Source: Litorivivens sp041625575 (GTDB lineage: Bacteria > Pseudomonadota > Gammaproteobacteria > Pseudomonadales > Spongiibacteraceae). From it: 64,000 bases of DNA. The DNA is taken from assembly GCA_041625575.1 (NCBI GenBank), contig JBFJTG010000007.1, positions 1 to 64,000 on the forward strand, read 5' to 3'. Shown one piece after another: positions 44,955-54,284 of the stretch. A program made the position numbers and the translations under genes. Under the pieces are notes generated by a model. It saw only the letters and a program-made list of their open reading frames with translations, was not told the DNA's origin and did not search any database. Numbering within the stretch: position 1 is the stretch's first letter; every line of letters starts with the position of its first letter.

Positions 44955-45683
44955 TCATGGACTCTGCCGCAGTGCATTTTTGACGTCCTGCAAATGACGA
45001 CGACTGATGGCCGGGCGCTCTTGTGTTCCCTGAATAACAGCAACATGGCCGCTGCTAACGCGCTCCAGCCCCTGCAGGCGCTCAACCGCGATCAGGGTGT
45101 TGCGATGGGCGCGCACAAAGCGCTGCGGCCAGCGCCGCTCCAGCTGCGAGAGACTTTCACTGAGCAAGACTTCGCCACCACCGTGCACAGCCACCACATA
45201 TTTTTGCTCGGCACGCAGATATAAAATCTCGTCCAGCGCCAGCCTTTCCACACCCTGATTCCCGCTAATCAGCAAAAAGGCTTTTTCGCCCGTCGGCCCT
45301 TGCAAGTGCGCAAGTTGGGCCTGATTCAAGCTGCTGGCACGACTCACCGCTGCGGCCAGCTTTGTGCGCTCTACCGGCTTCAGCAGATAAGCTACTGCCG
45401 CCGTTTCAAAAGCGGCCAGTGCGTGCTCATCGTAGGCAGTGCAAAAGATCAGGGCCGGAGCCGGATCGGAAAGTGCCAATTCACGGGCCGCATCGAGACC
45501 GTTCAGCAGCGGCATTTCTATATCCATGAAAATCAGTTCGGGCTTTACCGAAGCAGCCAGATCAATCGCCTCACGGCCGTTGCCAGCTTCAGCCACCACC
45601 TCAATTCCATCGAGTTCGTCGAGCAAGCGACGCAAACGCTTGCGCGCCAATAATTCATCGTCAACCAGCATCACTCTCAACAT
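44955..45683 (-). CDS. algR: LytTR-family response regulator AlgR
   Basis: A 242-residue regulator with an N-terminal receiver (Asp8, Asp9, phospho-acceptor Asp54 in LIFMDIEMP) and a C-terminal LytTR DNA-binding domain (about 135-240, with RWPQRFVRAHRNTLIAVERL). In P. aeruginosa AlgR controls fimU-pilV pilus genes, alginate and other virulence traits. It lies 5 bp after algZ, and the algZ-algR-hemC order beside argH matches P. aeruginosa. Confidence 0.93.
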   Translation of the reverse strand: MLRVMLVDDELLARKRLRRLLDELDGIEVVAEAGNGREAIDLAASVKPELIFMDIEMPLLNGLDAARELALSDPAPALIFCTAYDEHALAAFETAAVAYLLKPVERTKLAAAVSRASSLNQAQLAHLQGPTGEKAFLLISGNQGVERLALDEILYLRAEQKYVVAVHGGGEVLLSESLSQLERRWPQRFVRAHRNTLIAVERLQGLERVSSGHVAVIQGTQERPAISRRHLQDVKNALRQSP

Positions 45684-45688
45684 AAGCG

Positions 45689-46762
45689 CTATGCAACCTG
45701 AACGGGCATGTTCAGCTCAACCACATAGCGCCGCTCATATTCGCTCATGGTCAACTGCGCCTGTCCGCCATAAATCGCCTGTAAACGGTGACGCAGGTTA
45801 GCGCACGCCAATTGATTACCCGGCGCAGCGGCCTGTGATGCCAGCGGATTACTGAGACTAATATGCAGAAATCCGGCGCGCACTCTGGCAGTGATCCGGA
45901 TATCACCGCCTTGCGGCAAATGCTGTATTCCGTGTGTGATGGCGTTTTCGATAAGCGGCTGCAGACTCAAACTTAACATCGGCGTCTGCCCCTCAACATT
46001 GTCAATTTGCCATTCGACTTGCAGACGGTCACCCAAACGCTCCGCCTCAATTCTCAGGTAGCGCTCACACAAATCGCGTTCGTCGGCCCAGCAGCTCATC
46101 ACCTTGCTGTCCTGCAAGCTGGCCCGAAACAGGGCAGACAGATCCTCCACCGCACGCTCGGCCTTGGCACTGTCTTCAGCCACCAAACTGGCGATCGTAT
46201 TCAAACTGTTAAACAGAAAATGGGGGCGTATACGCGACTGCAAAGCCTGAATTCTGGCGCCTAATTCACTGTGTTCGCGCACGCGCAATTTCCAGTCGAG
46301 ATAGAGGTAGCGCAAACCAATGCCGGCCACTACGGCTGCCACAAAGACATTAATCAGCAATTGCCCGATATTCCAGGGCGAACGCGCCGCCGCCTCGGGC
46401 AAAAGCCATTGGGCTGTCAGAGTAAAGCCTGCGACGAGGGCCAAGACTAGAAGGTATATCGACAGACCGGCCAATGGCAGGGGCAGGCGAGTCAGCCCTG
46501 AGCGCAGTGGACACAGTACCGCCGCACAGCTTAAAAAACTCAACATGCAAAACAGGGATAACAGCGAAAAATATTCCCAGTCGATGGGGTAGAGTCCGCG
46601 CTGCAGGGCAAGAATCAAGAGAGCCAGCAATTCCGCCAGGACCACCAGCACCAACAAAGCTTGCGCTGAACACAGGTCCGGCAGGAAAAAAGCCCTCTCC
46701 GCCGGCACGGCGGAGCGCTCTTCACCAACACTATCACTCTGGACTTTAGAATTCTGGGACAA
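45689..46762 (-). CDS. algZ: LytS-family sensor histidine kinase AlgZ (FimS)
   Basis: A 357-residue membrane kinase with about four TM helices in residues 30-155 and a C-terminal HisKA_7TM/LytS kinase domain. The phosphorylated His181 is in RPHFLFNSLNTI, and the N-box is SLQPLIENAITHGI. The region where the ATP-binding G box (DNGxG) is expected reads SNPLASQAAAPGNQ, without the Asp-Asn-Gly, as noted for the atypical FimS kinase. Translation seems to begin at a TTG (46762) with AGGT upstream; an in-frame GTG 19 codons later, just before FFLPDLC, is an alternative. It is divergent from argH. Confidence 0.88.
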   Translation of the reverse strand: MSQNSKVQSDSVGEERSAVPAERAFFLPDLCSAQALLVLVVLAELLALLILALQRGLYPIDWEYFSLLSLFCMLSFLSCAAVLCPLRSGLTRLPLPLAGLSIYLLVLALVAGFTLTAQWLLPEAAARSPWNIGQLLINVFVAAVVAGIGLRYLYLDWKLRVREHSELGARIQALQSRIRPHFLFNSLNTIASLVAEDSAKAERAVEDLSALFRASLQDSKVMSCWADERDLCERYLRIEAERLGDRLQVEWQIDNVEGQTPMLSLSLQPLIENAITHGIQHLPQGGDIRITARVRAGFLHISLSNPLASQAAAPGNQLACANLRHRLQAIYGGQAQLTMSEYERRYVVELNMPVQVA

Positions 46763-47074
46763 GGGTTTACCTGCTAATTACCAGCAAGTCTTATCATAGC
46801 AGCACCAGCCTGATCGGCCAGTGCTGCGGCGCTATCTTTCACTGCGTCGAAATACCGGGGCAGTATCGAGCAAGCCCGCAAGTGACAATCAGTCGCCGGC
46901 ATGCTCTGCTACAACGGTGAGAGTAGCTGCCTTTCCACTCACTGACAGCATGCAAATCTACTGTTCTTGCGCAGCGATGGGAAATTTCGGCCACAGCTGA
47001 CACCCGCGCAGCGTAATTGCAGACAAGTTGCTATAATGCCCGACTATTTTTTGACACAAAGACAGACTGCGCTT
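46763..47074. promoter_or_regulatory. Divergent algZ-argH intergenic region (312 bp)
   Basis: No gene is seen here. For argH, the extended -10 element TGCTATAAT (hexamer 47032-47037) lies about 38 nt before the ATG, without a clear -35 box. For algZ on the minus strand TGCTATGAT (hexamer 46793-46798) is a matching extended -10 element. Directly upstream of the latter, GCAGCAC (46799-46805) and GTGCTGC (46821-46827) form a 7-bp dyad over the -35 zone, a possible operator. The middle, about 46830-47000, holds nothing recognisable. Confidence 0.55.
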
Positions 47075-48475
47075 ATGACCGACAAAAATTCCGATATCAA
47101 ACCCTGGGGCGGCCGCTTTACAGAACCCACAGACCAGTTTGTGGAGCGCTTCACCGCCTCGGTCGGTTTCGACCAGCGCCTCTATCACCACGACATCAAC
47201 GGTTCGCTCGCGCATGCCAAAATGTTGAGCGCCGTCGGCGTACTCACAACAGACGAGTACACCCTGATAGCGGAGGGCCTCGAAGCCATTCGCAAGGAAA
47301 TCGAACGCAGCGAGTTCGTCTGGTCGGTAAGTCTTGAAGATGTCCACATGAATATCGAAGCGAGACTGACCGAACGCATCGGCATCACCGGCAAAAAGCT
47401 GCACACCGGTCGCTCTCGCAATGATCAAGTCGCCACCGACATTCGTCTCTATGTGCGCGATGAAATAGATTCACTCGCATTAGAAATCACTCGCCTGCAA
47501 CAGGGACTGTGCGATCTGGCCGAGCGCGAAGCCGACACCATCATGCCCGGCTTCACCCACCTGCAAACCGCCCAGCCGGTCAGCTTCGGTCATCACCTGC
47601 TGGCATGGAATGCCATGCTGGAGCGCGACTACAGCCGCCTGATGGATTGCCGCAAACGCATGAACCAGTGCCCGTTGGGCGCCGCCGCGCTCGCCGGCAC
47701 CACCTATCCTATTGATAGGGAAATGACTGCCCGCTTGCTGGGCTTTGATCGCCCGACGGAGAACTCGCTGGACTCCGTTAGCGATCGCGATTTCGCGATC
47801 GAATTTACCGCCTGTGCCAGCCTGATCATGACCCACCTCTCACGCTTTAGCGAAGAACTGGTGCTATGGACTTCCGCGCAATTTAACTTTATCGATTTAC
47901 CGGACCGTTTTTGCACGGGTTCGAGCATCATGCCGCAAAAGAAAAACCCCGACGTGCCGGAACTCGTGCGCGGCAAAAGCGGCCGCGTTACCGGCCACCT
48001 GATGAGCCTGCTTATGTTGATGAAGTCACAGCCGCTGGCCTACAACAAAGACAATCAAGAGGACAAGGAGCCGCTGTTTGATACTATCGACACCCTGCGC
48101 GACTGCCTGAAATCCTACGCCGACATGGTGCCCGCCATTACCGCGAAAGCGGAAGTCATGCGCGAAGCCGCCATGCGCGGCTTCGCAACCGCAACGGACC
48201 TGGCCGACTATTTGGTGCGCAAGGGCGTGGCCTTTCGCGATGCCCATGAAATTGTCGGCAAATCGGTCGCCTACGGCATAGAAAGTGGCAAAGATCTTTC
48301 GGAGATGAGTCTGGACGAGCTCCGCCAATTTTCCGATGTTATCTCTCAAGATGTATTTGACGTCCTCACTTTGGAAGGCTCGGTCAATGCTCGTAATCAC
48401 ATTGGCGGCACGGCACCGGCCCAAGTTCGGGCAAGCGTCAAACGCTGCCGCGAGCTTTTACAGCAGAGAAACTAA
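47075..48475 (+). CDS. argH: Argininosuccinate lyase
   Basis: A 466-residue fumarase/aspartase-superfamily enzyme that splits argininosuccinate into arginine and fumarate, the last step of arginine synthesis. The signature GSSIMPQKKNPDVPEL includes the catalytic serine loop; HTGRSRNDQVATDIRL and GFTHLQTAQPVSFGHHLLAW are also diagnostic. The ATG at 47075 gives the family N-terminus MTDKNSDIKPWGGRF; the frame is open 36 codons further upstream, across the promoter. Confidence 0.97.
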   Translation: MTDKNSDIKPWGGRFTEPTDQFVERFTASVGFDQRLYHHDINGSLAHAKMLSAVGVLTTDEYTLIAEGLEAIRKEIERSEFVWSVSLEDVHMNIEARLTERIGITGKKLHTGRSRNDQVATDIRLYVRDEIDSLALEITRLQQGLCDLAEREADTIMPGFTHLQTAQPVSFGHHLLAWNAMLERDYSRLMDCRKRMNQCPLGAAALAGTTYPIDREMTARLLGFDRPTENSLDSVSDRDFAIEFTACASLIMTHLSRFSEELVLWTSAQFNFIDLPDRFCTGSSIMPQKKNPDVPELVRGKSGRVTGHLMSLLMLMKSQPLAYNKDNQEDKEPLFDTIDTLRDCLKSYADMVPAITAKAEVMREAAMRGFATATDLADYLVRKGVAFRDAHEIVGKSVAYGIESGKDLSEMSLDELRQFSDVISQDVFDVLTLEGSVNARNHIGGTAPAQVRASVKRCRELLQQRN

Positions 48476-48485
48476 CACCCCCCAA

Positions 48486-48511
48486 GGCCGTCAGCTAAGG
48501 TGCTGACGGCC
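48486..48511 (+). terminator. Perfect 10-bp hairpin after argH (terminator-like)
   Basis: GGCCGTCAGC (48486-48495) and GCTGACGGCC (48502-48511) form a perfect stem with a 6-nt loop, 10 nt after the argH stop. The following sequence is AGATTAGC with no real T-run, so it is either a weak terminator or an mRNA 3'-end stabiliser. Confidence 0.5.
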
Positions 48512-48657
48512 AGATTAGCGCGACAATCTAGCCGGTATAGCAATACAGTCGACTGAACAGACGATTCGGAATTTCAATAGAAATGATTGCTGCGGGCCTT
48601 TGATCCCCCTACAGTCGAACAAATCAAAATTACGTGCATTCACAGTTGGGGATGGCG

Positions 48658-49734
48658 ATGCGATTTCTTGTCAGTGTGCTGCTTATTACTATTGCAGCTA
48701 CATTTGCGTATCAATATTTCGGCCACGACGACGCTGTCGGCAATCGGGCAATGACGGCGGTAACCGTAGACGCTTATATCGCTGCGCGGCATCCGTTCGC
48801 CGACCGGGTGGAAGCTCTGGGCACCTTGCGAGGTAATGAGTCGATTACCCTTAGCGCCAACGCCTCCGACACCATTAGCAGCATTCATTTTCAGGAAGGC
48901 CAACGCGTTAGCGCCGGTCAACTGCTCGTAACTCTGGAAATGAAAGAGGAGCAAGCTCAGCTATCCGGGGCTCGCGCAGAACTCGCCGAGCAGCAGCGCG
49001 AAGTTAAACGTCTTGAAGGCCTGGTAAAAACTTTTTCGGCGGCACAAACCGAACTCGATCAACGCCGCACTGCCCTGCAAAAAGCCCAATACAAAATTGA
49101 AGAGCTGGAAGCACGCATCGCCGACCGCCGGGTAATCGCGCCCTTTGCAGGAGTACTCGGCTTACGCCTTGTTAGCCCCGGTGCCCTCCTCAACCCCGGC
49201 ACGCCGATTACCACACTCGATGACATCGACACCCTCAAGCTGGACTTCAGCGTGCCTGCGGCAATCATTGGCTCACTTAACTCCGGCCTCGAATTACGCG
49301 CCAGCACCGCTGCTTACGATCGCGAGTTTACGGGCAACGTCACCGTCATCGACAGCCGGGTAAATGCCATAGACCGCTCTGTTCGCGCCCGCGCCCGATT
49401 TGACAACAGCGAGGGCCTATTAAAGCCCGGCATGTTGATGACCATCGAGTTATTGCGCAACCCGCGCCAAGCGCTGTTGATTCCCGAAGCAGCCCTGCTA
49501 AGTCGCGACCAACAACACAGCATTTGGATAATCGGCGCAGACAATAAACTGCAACGCCGCATTATCGAAATTGGCAGTCGCCAGCCGGGCTGGGTTGAAG
49601 TCTTGTCGGGCTTGCAGGAAGGCGAAGTACTCGTGCGCGCCAATTTCCCGCGCCTGCGCGAAGGCCTAGAAATCAGCGTAGCGCAAAGCCCCCCGAGCAA
49701 GAACACCGCGTCACGACAACAGGACGCCCAGTAA
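48658..49734 (+). CDS. RND efflux periplasmic adaptor (membrane fusion protein)
   Basis: A 358-residue HlyD/AcrA-type adaptor that connects an RND pump to an outer-membrane channel. An N-terminal signal anchor (about 3-19, not a lipobox) is followed by a split lipoyl domain (TISSIHFQEGQRVSAGQLLV and ADRRVIAPFAGVLGLRL), a coiled-coil hairpin (about 90-150) and beta-barrel domains. Start choice: ATG at 48658 with GGGGA 5 nt upstream; ATG 48652 or GTG 48634 are possible. The pump gene follows after 1 bp. No TolC-like gene is adjacent. Confidence 0.92.
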   Translation: MRFLVSVLLITIAATFAYQYFGHDDAVGNRAMTAVTVDAYIAARHPFADRVEALGTLRGNESITLSANASDTISSIHFQEGQRVSAGQLLVTLEMKEEQAQLSGARAELAEQQREVKRLEGLVKTFSAAQTELDQRRTALQKAQYKIEELEARIADRRVIAPFAGVLGLRLVSPGALLNPGTPITTLDDIDTLKLDFSVPAAIIGSLNSGLELRASTAAYDREFTGNVTVIDSRVNAIDRSVRARARFDNSEGLLKPGMLMTIELLRNPRQALLIPEAALLSRDQQHSIWIIGADNKLQRRIIEIGSRQPGWVEVLSGLQEGEVLVRANFPRLREGLEISVAQSPPSKNTASRQQDAQ

Positions 49735-49735
49735 T

Positions 49736-52700
49736 ATGTGGGTATCGGATACTGCGGTAAAACGACCGGTACTCGCGGTCGTTCTCAGTCTGCTGCTGGT
49801 TGCTTTTGGTTTGGTCTCCTTCGAGCGCTTACCGTTGCGCGAGTATCCCGACATCGACCCGCCGGTTGTCTCGATCAGAACCAACTACACGGGCGCGTCA
49901 GCCTCTGTGGTGGAGTCACGCGTGACCCAGGTGCTGGAGGATCGTGTTGCCGGCATCGAAGGCATTAAAACTATTTCCTCTTCCAGCATCGATGGTTTGT
50001 CCAACATCAGTATAGAATTTGATCTGGGGCGCGATATCGATGCTGCCGCCAATGATGTGCGCGATCAAATTTCCGGCGCGCTTGCCACCCTGCCACAAGA
50101 AGCCGACCCACCTGAAATACAGAAAAGCGACTCCGACGAGCGCGTGATCATGTGGCTAAACCTCACCTCGGAGTCGATGGATACGCTCGCGCTTACCGAC
50201 TATGCCGAACGCTATTTGCTCGATCGCTTTTCGGTCCTCGACGGCGTCGCACGAGTCCGCATTAGCGGCGGACTTGATTACGCCATGCGCATTTGGCTTG
50301 ACCGGCGCGCCATGGCTGCAAGGGGTTTAAGTGCCACCGACATTGAGAATGCGCTGCGCAGCGAAAATGTCGAGCTGCCCGCGGGCACAGTGAAATCCAG
50401 GGATCGGGATTTCATCGTCAAGTTGGAACGCAACTTTCAAAGCGAGGACGATTTTCGAAAATTGGTGATCGCCCGAGGAGATGACGGCTATCTGGTGCGC
50501 CTTCAGGATGTTGCTCGCGTAGAACTGGGCGCCGCAGAATGGCGACGTATGTTCCGTGGCAATGGCGTCAATATGGTCGGCCTCGGAATAATCAAGCAAA
50601 GCACGGCCAATACATTGGCCGTCACCCGCGCCGCCAAGGCTCTGCGCGACCGCGTTGCCGACAGCCTGCCCGAGGGCGTAAAAATCGAACAGAGCTTCGA
50701 CAGCTCAGTGTTTGTTGAAAGTGCTATCTCCGAGGTTTACCGCACGCTCTTTATCGCCGCCGGGCTCGTCATTCTGGTCATTCTGATTTTTCTCGGTGAT
50801 TTGCGCGCGATGCTGGTGCCTGCGGTTACGGTTCCTGTCTCGTTGATTGCCACCTTTACCGTGTTGTACGCCCTCGGTTATTCCCTTAATTTATTGACGC
50901 TTCTGGCACTGGTACTGGCTATTGGCCTGGTAGTCGACGACGGCATTGTCGTTCTGGAAAATATTCACCGGCGCATGAACACCGGTGAATCACCTCTCGT
51001 CGCTGCTTATCGGGGTAGCCGTCAAGTCGACTTTGCCGTAGTCGCCACCACCCTCGTATTGATCGCGGTTTTTGTTCCCATCACTTTCTTGCAGGATGAC
51101 GTCGGCCGCCTGTTTGGCGAATTTTCCGTTGCCATGGCAACCGCCGTCGGCTTTTCCAGCATCGTTGCACTCACGCTGTCCCCGGTGATCTGCGCGAAGT
51201 TGCTAAAAGCCAAAAATGGCGATGACAATTCCGGTCTTACGCGAATCACCGACAAGGCCTTTGCCACTCTGCAAAGGCGCTACCAAAACACTTTGTCCGG
51301 CGCGCTGCACGCCCCCGTGGCCACGGTGTTGATCGTTCTCGTCGCGCTGGCTTTGTGTGGCTATTTATTCAAGCAACTGCCTCAGGAATTTGCCCCCAAA
51401 GAAGATCGCGGCGTCTTTTACATGATTATCAAGGGGCCTGAAGGTGCATCCTTCGATTACACCAAAGAACGCACCTTGCACATTGAAGAGCGGCTGATGC
51501 CGCTGGTTGAATCCGGCGAAGTGCAACGCCTGTTACTGCGGGCACCCATGGGCTTTAGCAGTGGCGAGAACTACAACGGCGCCATGTCGGTTATTGTGTT
51601 GTCGCCTTGGGAAACGGGCCGTCGAAATGGCTGGACCATTATGGACGATGTGCGCAAACGTGTCGCGGACGTCAGCGGCGTTGTCGCCTTCCCAATCATG
51701 CCGCAAGCCTTGGGCGGTCATTCGAGCCAGTCAGTGCAATTTGTGATCGGCGGCAGTGACTACGAAGAACTCGCGCGCTGGCGCGATCGAATCCTCGCCG
51801 AGGCCAGCACCAATGCCGGCTTAATTGGCCTCGATAGCGACTACGAAGAAAGTAAACCGCAACTGCGCGTCACCGTTGATACCGAGCGTGCGGCGTCGCT
51901 GGGCGTGCAACTGATCGATATAAACCGGACACTGGAAACCCTGCTAGGCTCGCGCCGCGTCACCACCTTTATGCGCGACGGGGAAGAATATGACGTTATT
52001 CTCGAAGGTGAGCCCGGCAGTCAGCGATCACCGGGCGACCTGAATAATATCTACGTACGCTCGGCCAGCACCAACAGTCTTATTCCGCTTGCCAACCTGG
52101 TGAAGCTAACAGACAGCGCCGACGCCTCCACACTCAATCGCTACAATCGAATGCGCGCCATTACGCTTTCGGCAGGCCTGGCCGGAAACTACGCGCTGGG
52201 CGACGCGCTTGGGTATCTCGAACAATTAAGCCGCGAAGTCGCGCCCGAAGCCGTCATCGACTACAAGGGCGAATCTCTGAGCCTGAAAGAAAGTGGCGGT
52301 GATATTTATTTTATTTTTGCGCTGTCACTGCTCGTTGTATTTTTGGTCATGGCCGCCCAGTTTGAAAGCTTCATTCACCCCCTGGTGATTATGCTAACGG
52401 TGCCGCTGGCTATTGCCGGCGCATTGGTCGGTCTCTACCTCACCGGCCAAAGCATCAACATTTACAGTCAGGTTGCGCTAATTATGCTGGTGGGCCTGGC
52501 GACCAAGAACGGTATTTTAATCGTGGAATTTGCCAATCAGCTGCGCGATGAAGGCCAAAATTTCGAGCAGGCGCTCTTGGCCGCTTCCGGCCAGCGCCTG
52601 CGCCCGATACTAATGACATCCATCACCACCGTGATGGGTGCCGTTCCCCTGCTGCTTGCCAGCGGGGCAGGGAGCGAAGCCCGAATTGTGATTGGCATAG

Positions 52701-52849
52701 TCGTCGCATCGGGTGTGAGCGTCGCAACCCTACTGACACTCTTTGTTGTGCCGCTGGCCTACCACTTACTGGCCCGCAACACCCACACCCCGCTGACAGT
52801 GAGCCGGCAGCTCAATTGCCAGTTAGCGAACAGTGCCGAGAAGAGTTAG
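49736..52849 (+). CDS. RND (HAE1-type) multidrug efflux pump inner-membrane transporter
   Basis: A 1037-residue, 12-TM proton-driven exporter. TM4 carries the double Asp of the proton relay (GLVVDDGIVVLENIHRR), and TM10 the conserved Lys (LVGLATKNGILIVEFANQ). Both large periplasmic loops and their internal repeat are complete. It resembles the MexF/MdtB-like hydrophobic and amphiphilic group; substrates are unknown. It is an operon with the upstream adaptor. Its stop overlaps the convergent SRPBCC gene by 4 bp. Confidence 0.95.
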   Translation: MWVSDTAVKRPVLAVVLSLLLVAFGLVSFERLPLREYPDIDPPVVSIRTNYTGASASVVESRVTQVLEDRVAGIEGIKTISSSSIDGLSNISIEFDLGRDIDAAANDVRDQISGALATLPQEADPPEIQKSDSDERVIMWLNLTSESMDTLALTDYAERYLLDRFSVLDGVARVRISGGLDYAMRIWLDRRAMAARGLSATDIENALRSENVELPAGTVKSRDRDFIVKLERNFQSEDDFRKLVIARGDDGYLVRLQDVARVELGAAEWRRMFRGNGVNMVGLGIIKQSTANTLAVTRAAKALRDRVADSLPEGVKIEQSFDSSVFVESAISEVYRTLFIAAGLVILVILIFLGDLRAMLVPAVTVPVSLIATFTVLYALGYSLNLLTLLALVLAIGLVVDDGIVVLENIHRRMNTGESPLVAAYRGSRQVDFAVVATTLVLIAVFVPITFLQDDVGRLFGEFSVAMATAVGFSSIVALTLSPVICAKLLKAKNGDDNSGLTRITDKAFATLQRRYQNTLSGALHAPVATVLIVLVALALCGYLFKQLPQEFAPKEDRGVFYMIIKGPEGASFDYTKERTLHIEERLMPLVESGEVQRLLLRAPMGFSSGENYNGAMSVIVLSPWETGRRNGWTIMDDVRKRVADVSGVVAFPIMPQALGGHSSQSVQFVIGGSDYEELARWRDRILAEASTNAGLIGLDSDYEESKPQLRVTVDTERAASLGVQLIDINRTLETLLGSRRVTTFMRDGEEYDVILEGEPGSQRSPGDLNNIYVRSASTNSLIPLANLVKLTDSADASTLNRYNRMRAITLSAGLAGNYALGDALGYLEQLSREVAPEAVIDYKGESLSLKESGGDIYFIFALSLLVVFLVMAAQFESFIHPLVIMLTVPLAIAGALVGLYLTGQSINIYSQVALIMLVGLATKNGILIVEFANQLRDEGQNFEQALLAASGQRLRPILMTSITTVMGAVPLLLASGAGSEARIVIGIVVASGVSVATLLTLFVVPLAYHLLARNTHTPLTVSRQLNCQLANSAEKS

Positions 52850-53313
52850 GCCCCGGATCGCGCCAGCTTTTCAGCGCGGTCCGCGATGGCCTGACTCATT
52901 TCGCGAAAGCCGCGGCGCAGATTGCGCCCCAGTAGCAAGCCGACGACCGGCGCAAACCAGCCGCTCAACTGGAAAAAAGACCGGTAGCGGGTGCCACCCT
53001 CGGGCAGGGTCGACAAACGGTGGGAGCGAAAACTCTTCAGGGCCCCCAGTGGGTCGCCCTTAATTCCGTAGCTCAGTAGCTTTTCCGGCTCATGCTCCAT
53101 AATGAACTCGGTTTGCGGCTGCGCGAAAAACGGCAGCACACGCACGCGCATCACAATGGGGTCACCCACCTTGAAGGTGGATTTCGACTCAACAACAAAA
53201 GGATTCCATTCAGGGTAGGCCTGCTGATCGCTCAGCACCTGCCATACGAGGGCTGGCGGCGCATCAATGACGTGTTCAAATTCAATAGTGACTGGCAATT
53301 TAATTTTCTCCAT
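52846..53313 (-). CDS. SRPBCC (START-like) domain protein
   Basis: A 155-residue protein with a polyketide cyclase/SRPBCC ligand-binding fold: EFEHVIDAPPALVWQVLSD at the N-terminus, YPEWNPFVVE and a C-terminal long helix. Such proteins bind hydrophobic ligands; no catalytic residues are obvious and the ligand is unknown. The ATG at 53313 (AGGG 8 nt upstream) gives the normal start; another ATG six codons earlier is possible. It is convergent with the RND pump and divergent from the hydrolase operon. Confidence 0.85.
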   Translation of the reverse strand: MEKIKLPVTIEFEHVIDAPPALVWQVLSDQQAYPEWNPFVVESKSTFKVGDPIVMRVRVLPFFAQPQTEFIMEHEPEKLLSYGIKGDPLGALKSFRSHRLSTLPEGGTRYRSFFQLSGWFAPVVGLLLGRNLRRGFREMSQAIADRAEKLARSGA

Positions 53314-53396
53314 GGGCTCAGCCCTGTGCATTTGCCGCCAATTTTGACATAGTTAGCCGCATTTCTGCTTCCCTAAACTTTTAACGAGCGAGCAAC

Positions 53397-54284
53397 GTGG
53401 GCGCCTTACTTCAAAATTCCATCAGTGACTGGCGAGACGAGGGTAATTATTTTACTTTCAACGAGCACACCATCTTCTTCAAAGACAGCGGCGAAAGCGA
53501 CAAACCCTGCCTGCTTTTAATACATGGCTTCCCTACCTCCAGCTGGGATTTTCTCAAAATCTGGCCGCTATTGGCCGACCACTACCGCCTGATAGCACCG
53601 GATATGCTGGGCTTTGGCTTTAGTGACAAGCCTTTTGCCCACGATTACAGCATTCATGAACAGGCCGATATCGTCGAGGCGCTGGTCAGTGAGCTGAAAT
53701 TGGATCGCTTTCACGTGTTGGCTCACGACTACGGCGACACGGTTGCTCAGGAGCTGCTCTACCGCCAGAACGTGGGCAAGGGTCGCGGCCACTGGTTGTC
53801 GGTATGCCTGCTCAACGGCGGCCTGTTTCCCGAAACCCACCGCGCACGCCTGGTGCAAAAATTACTGGAAGGTCCGCTGGGTTCCTTTATTTCGCGTTTG
53901 TTTGGTAAAAAGCAGTTCGAACGCAGTTTTACCGCGGTCTTTGGCAGTGCCACCCGCCCCAGCCAATCAGAGCTCGACGGCTTCTGGCAATTGATGTGCT
54001 TGCGCCACGGCAATCAACTGCTGCATAAACTCATCCACTATATGGCCGACCGGCGCCAATACCGCGAGCGCTGGCTGCTGGCGCTGCGAGACAGTTGCGT
54101 GCCCGTGATGCTGATCAATGGCAACGCCGACCCCGTGTCCGGCGCGCATATGGTAGAACGTTATCGCGAGCTGGTGCGCAGCGGCGACACCATAGTTGAG
54201 CTCTCGGAGATTGGCCATTATCCTCAGGTTGAGGCCCCATCCGCCGTTGCCTCGGCCTATCATGAGTTTGTGCAGGAGCTGTAA
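53397..54284 (+). CDS. MEST/PEG1-like alpha/beta hydrolase
   Basis: A 295-residue alpha/beta hydrolase with oxyanion motif HGFPTSSWDF (43-52), nucleophile elbow AHDYGDTVAQELLYR with Asp111 as nucleophile (as in epoxide hydrolases and haloalkane dehalogenases), acid candidate Asp245 and base His274 (IGHYPQVEAP). From memory, the elbow and the NGGLFPETHRARLVQKLL stretch closely resemble the vertebrate imprinted protein MEST/PEG1 (HDYGDIVAQELLYR, NGGIFPETHR). It starts at a GTG and its TAA overlaps the ATG of an iron alcohol dehydrogenase (TAATG). The reaction is unknown; epoxide or haloalkane hydrolysis is possible. Confidence 0.88.
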   Translation: MGALLQNSISDWRDEGNYFTFNEHTIFFKDSGESDKPCLLLIHGFPTSSWDFLKIWPLLADHYRLIAPDMLGFGFSDKPFAHDYSIHEQADIVEALVSELKLDRFHVLAHDYGDTVAQELLYRQNVGKGRGHWLSVCLLNGGLFPETHRARLVQKLLEGPLGSFISRLFGKKQFERSFTAVFGSATRPSQSELDGFWQLMCLRHGNQLLHKLIHYMADRRQYRERWLLALRDSCVPVMLINGNADPVSGAHMVERYRELVRSGDTIVELSEIGHYPQVEAPSAVASAYHEFVQEL

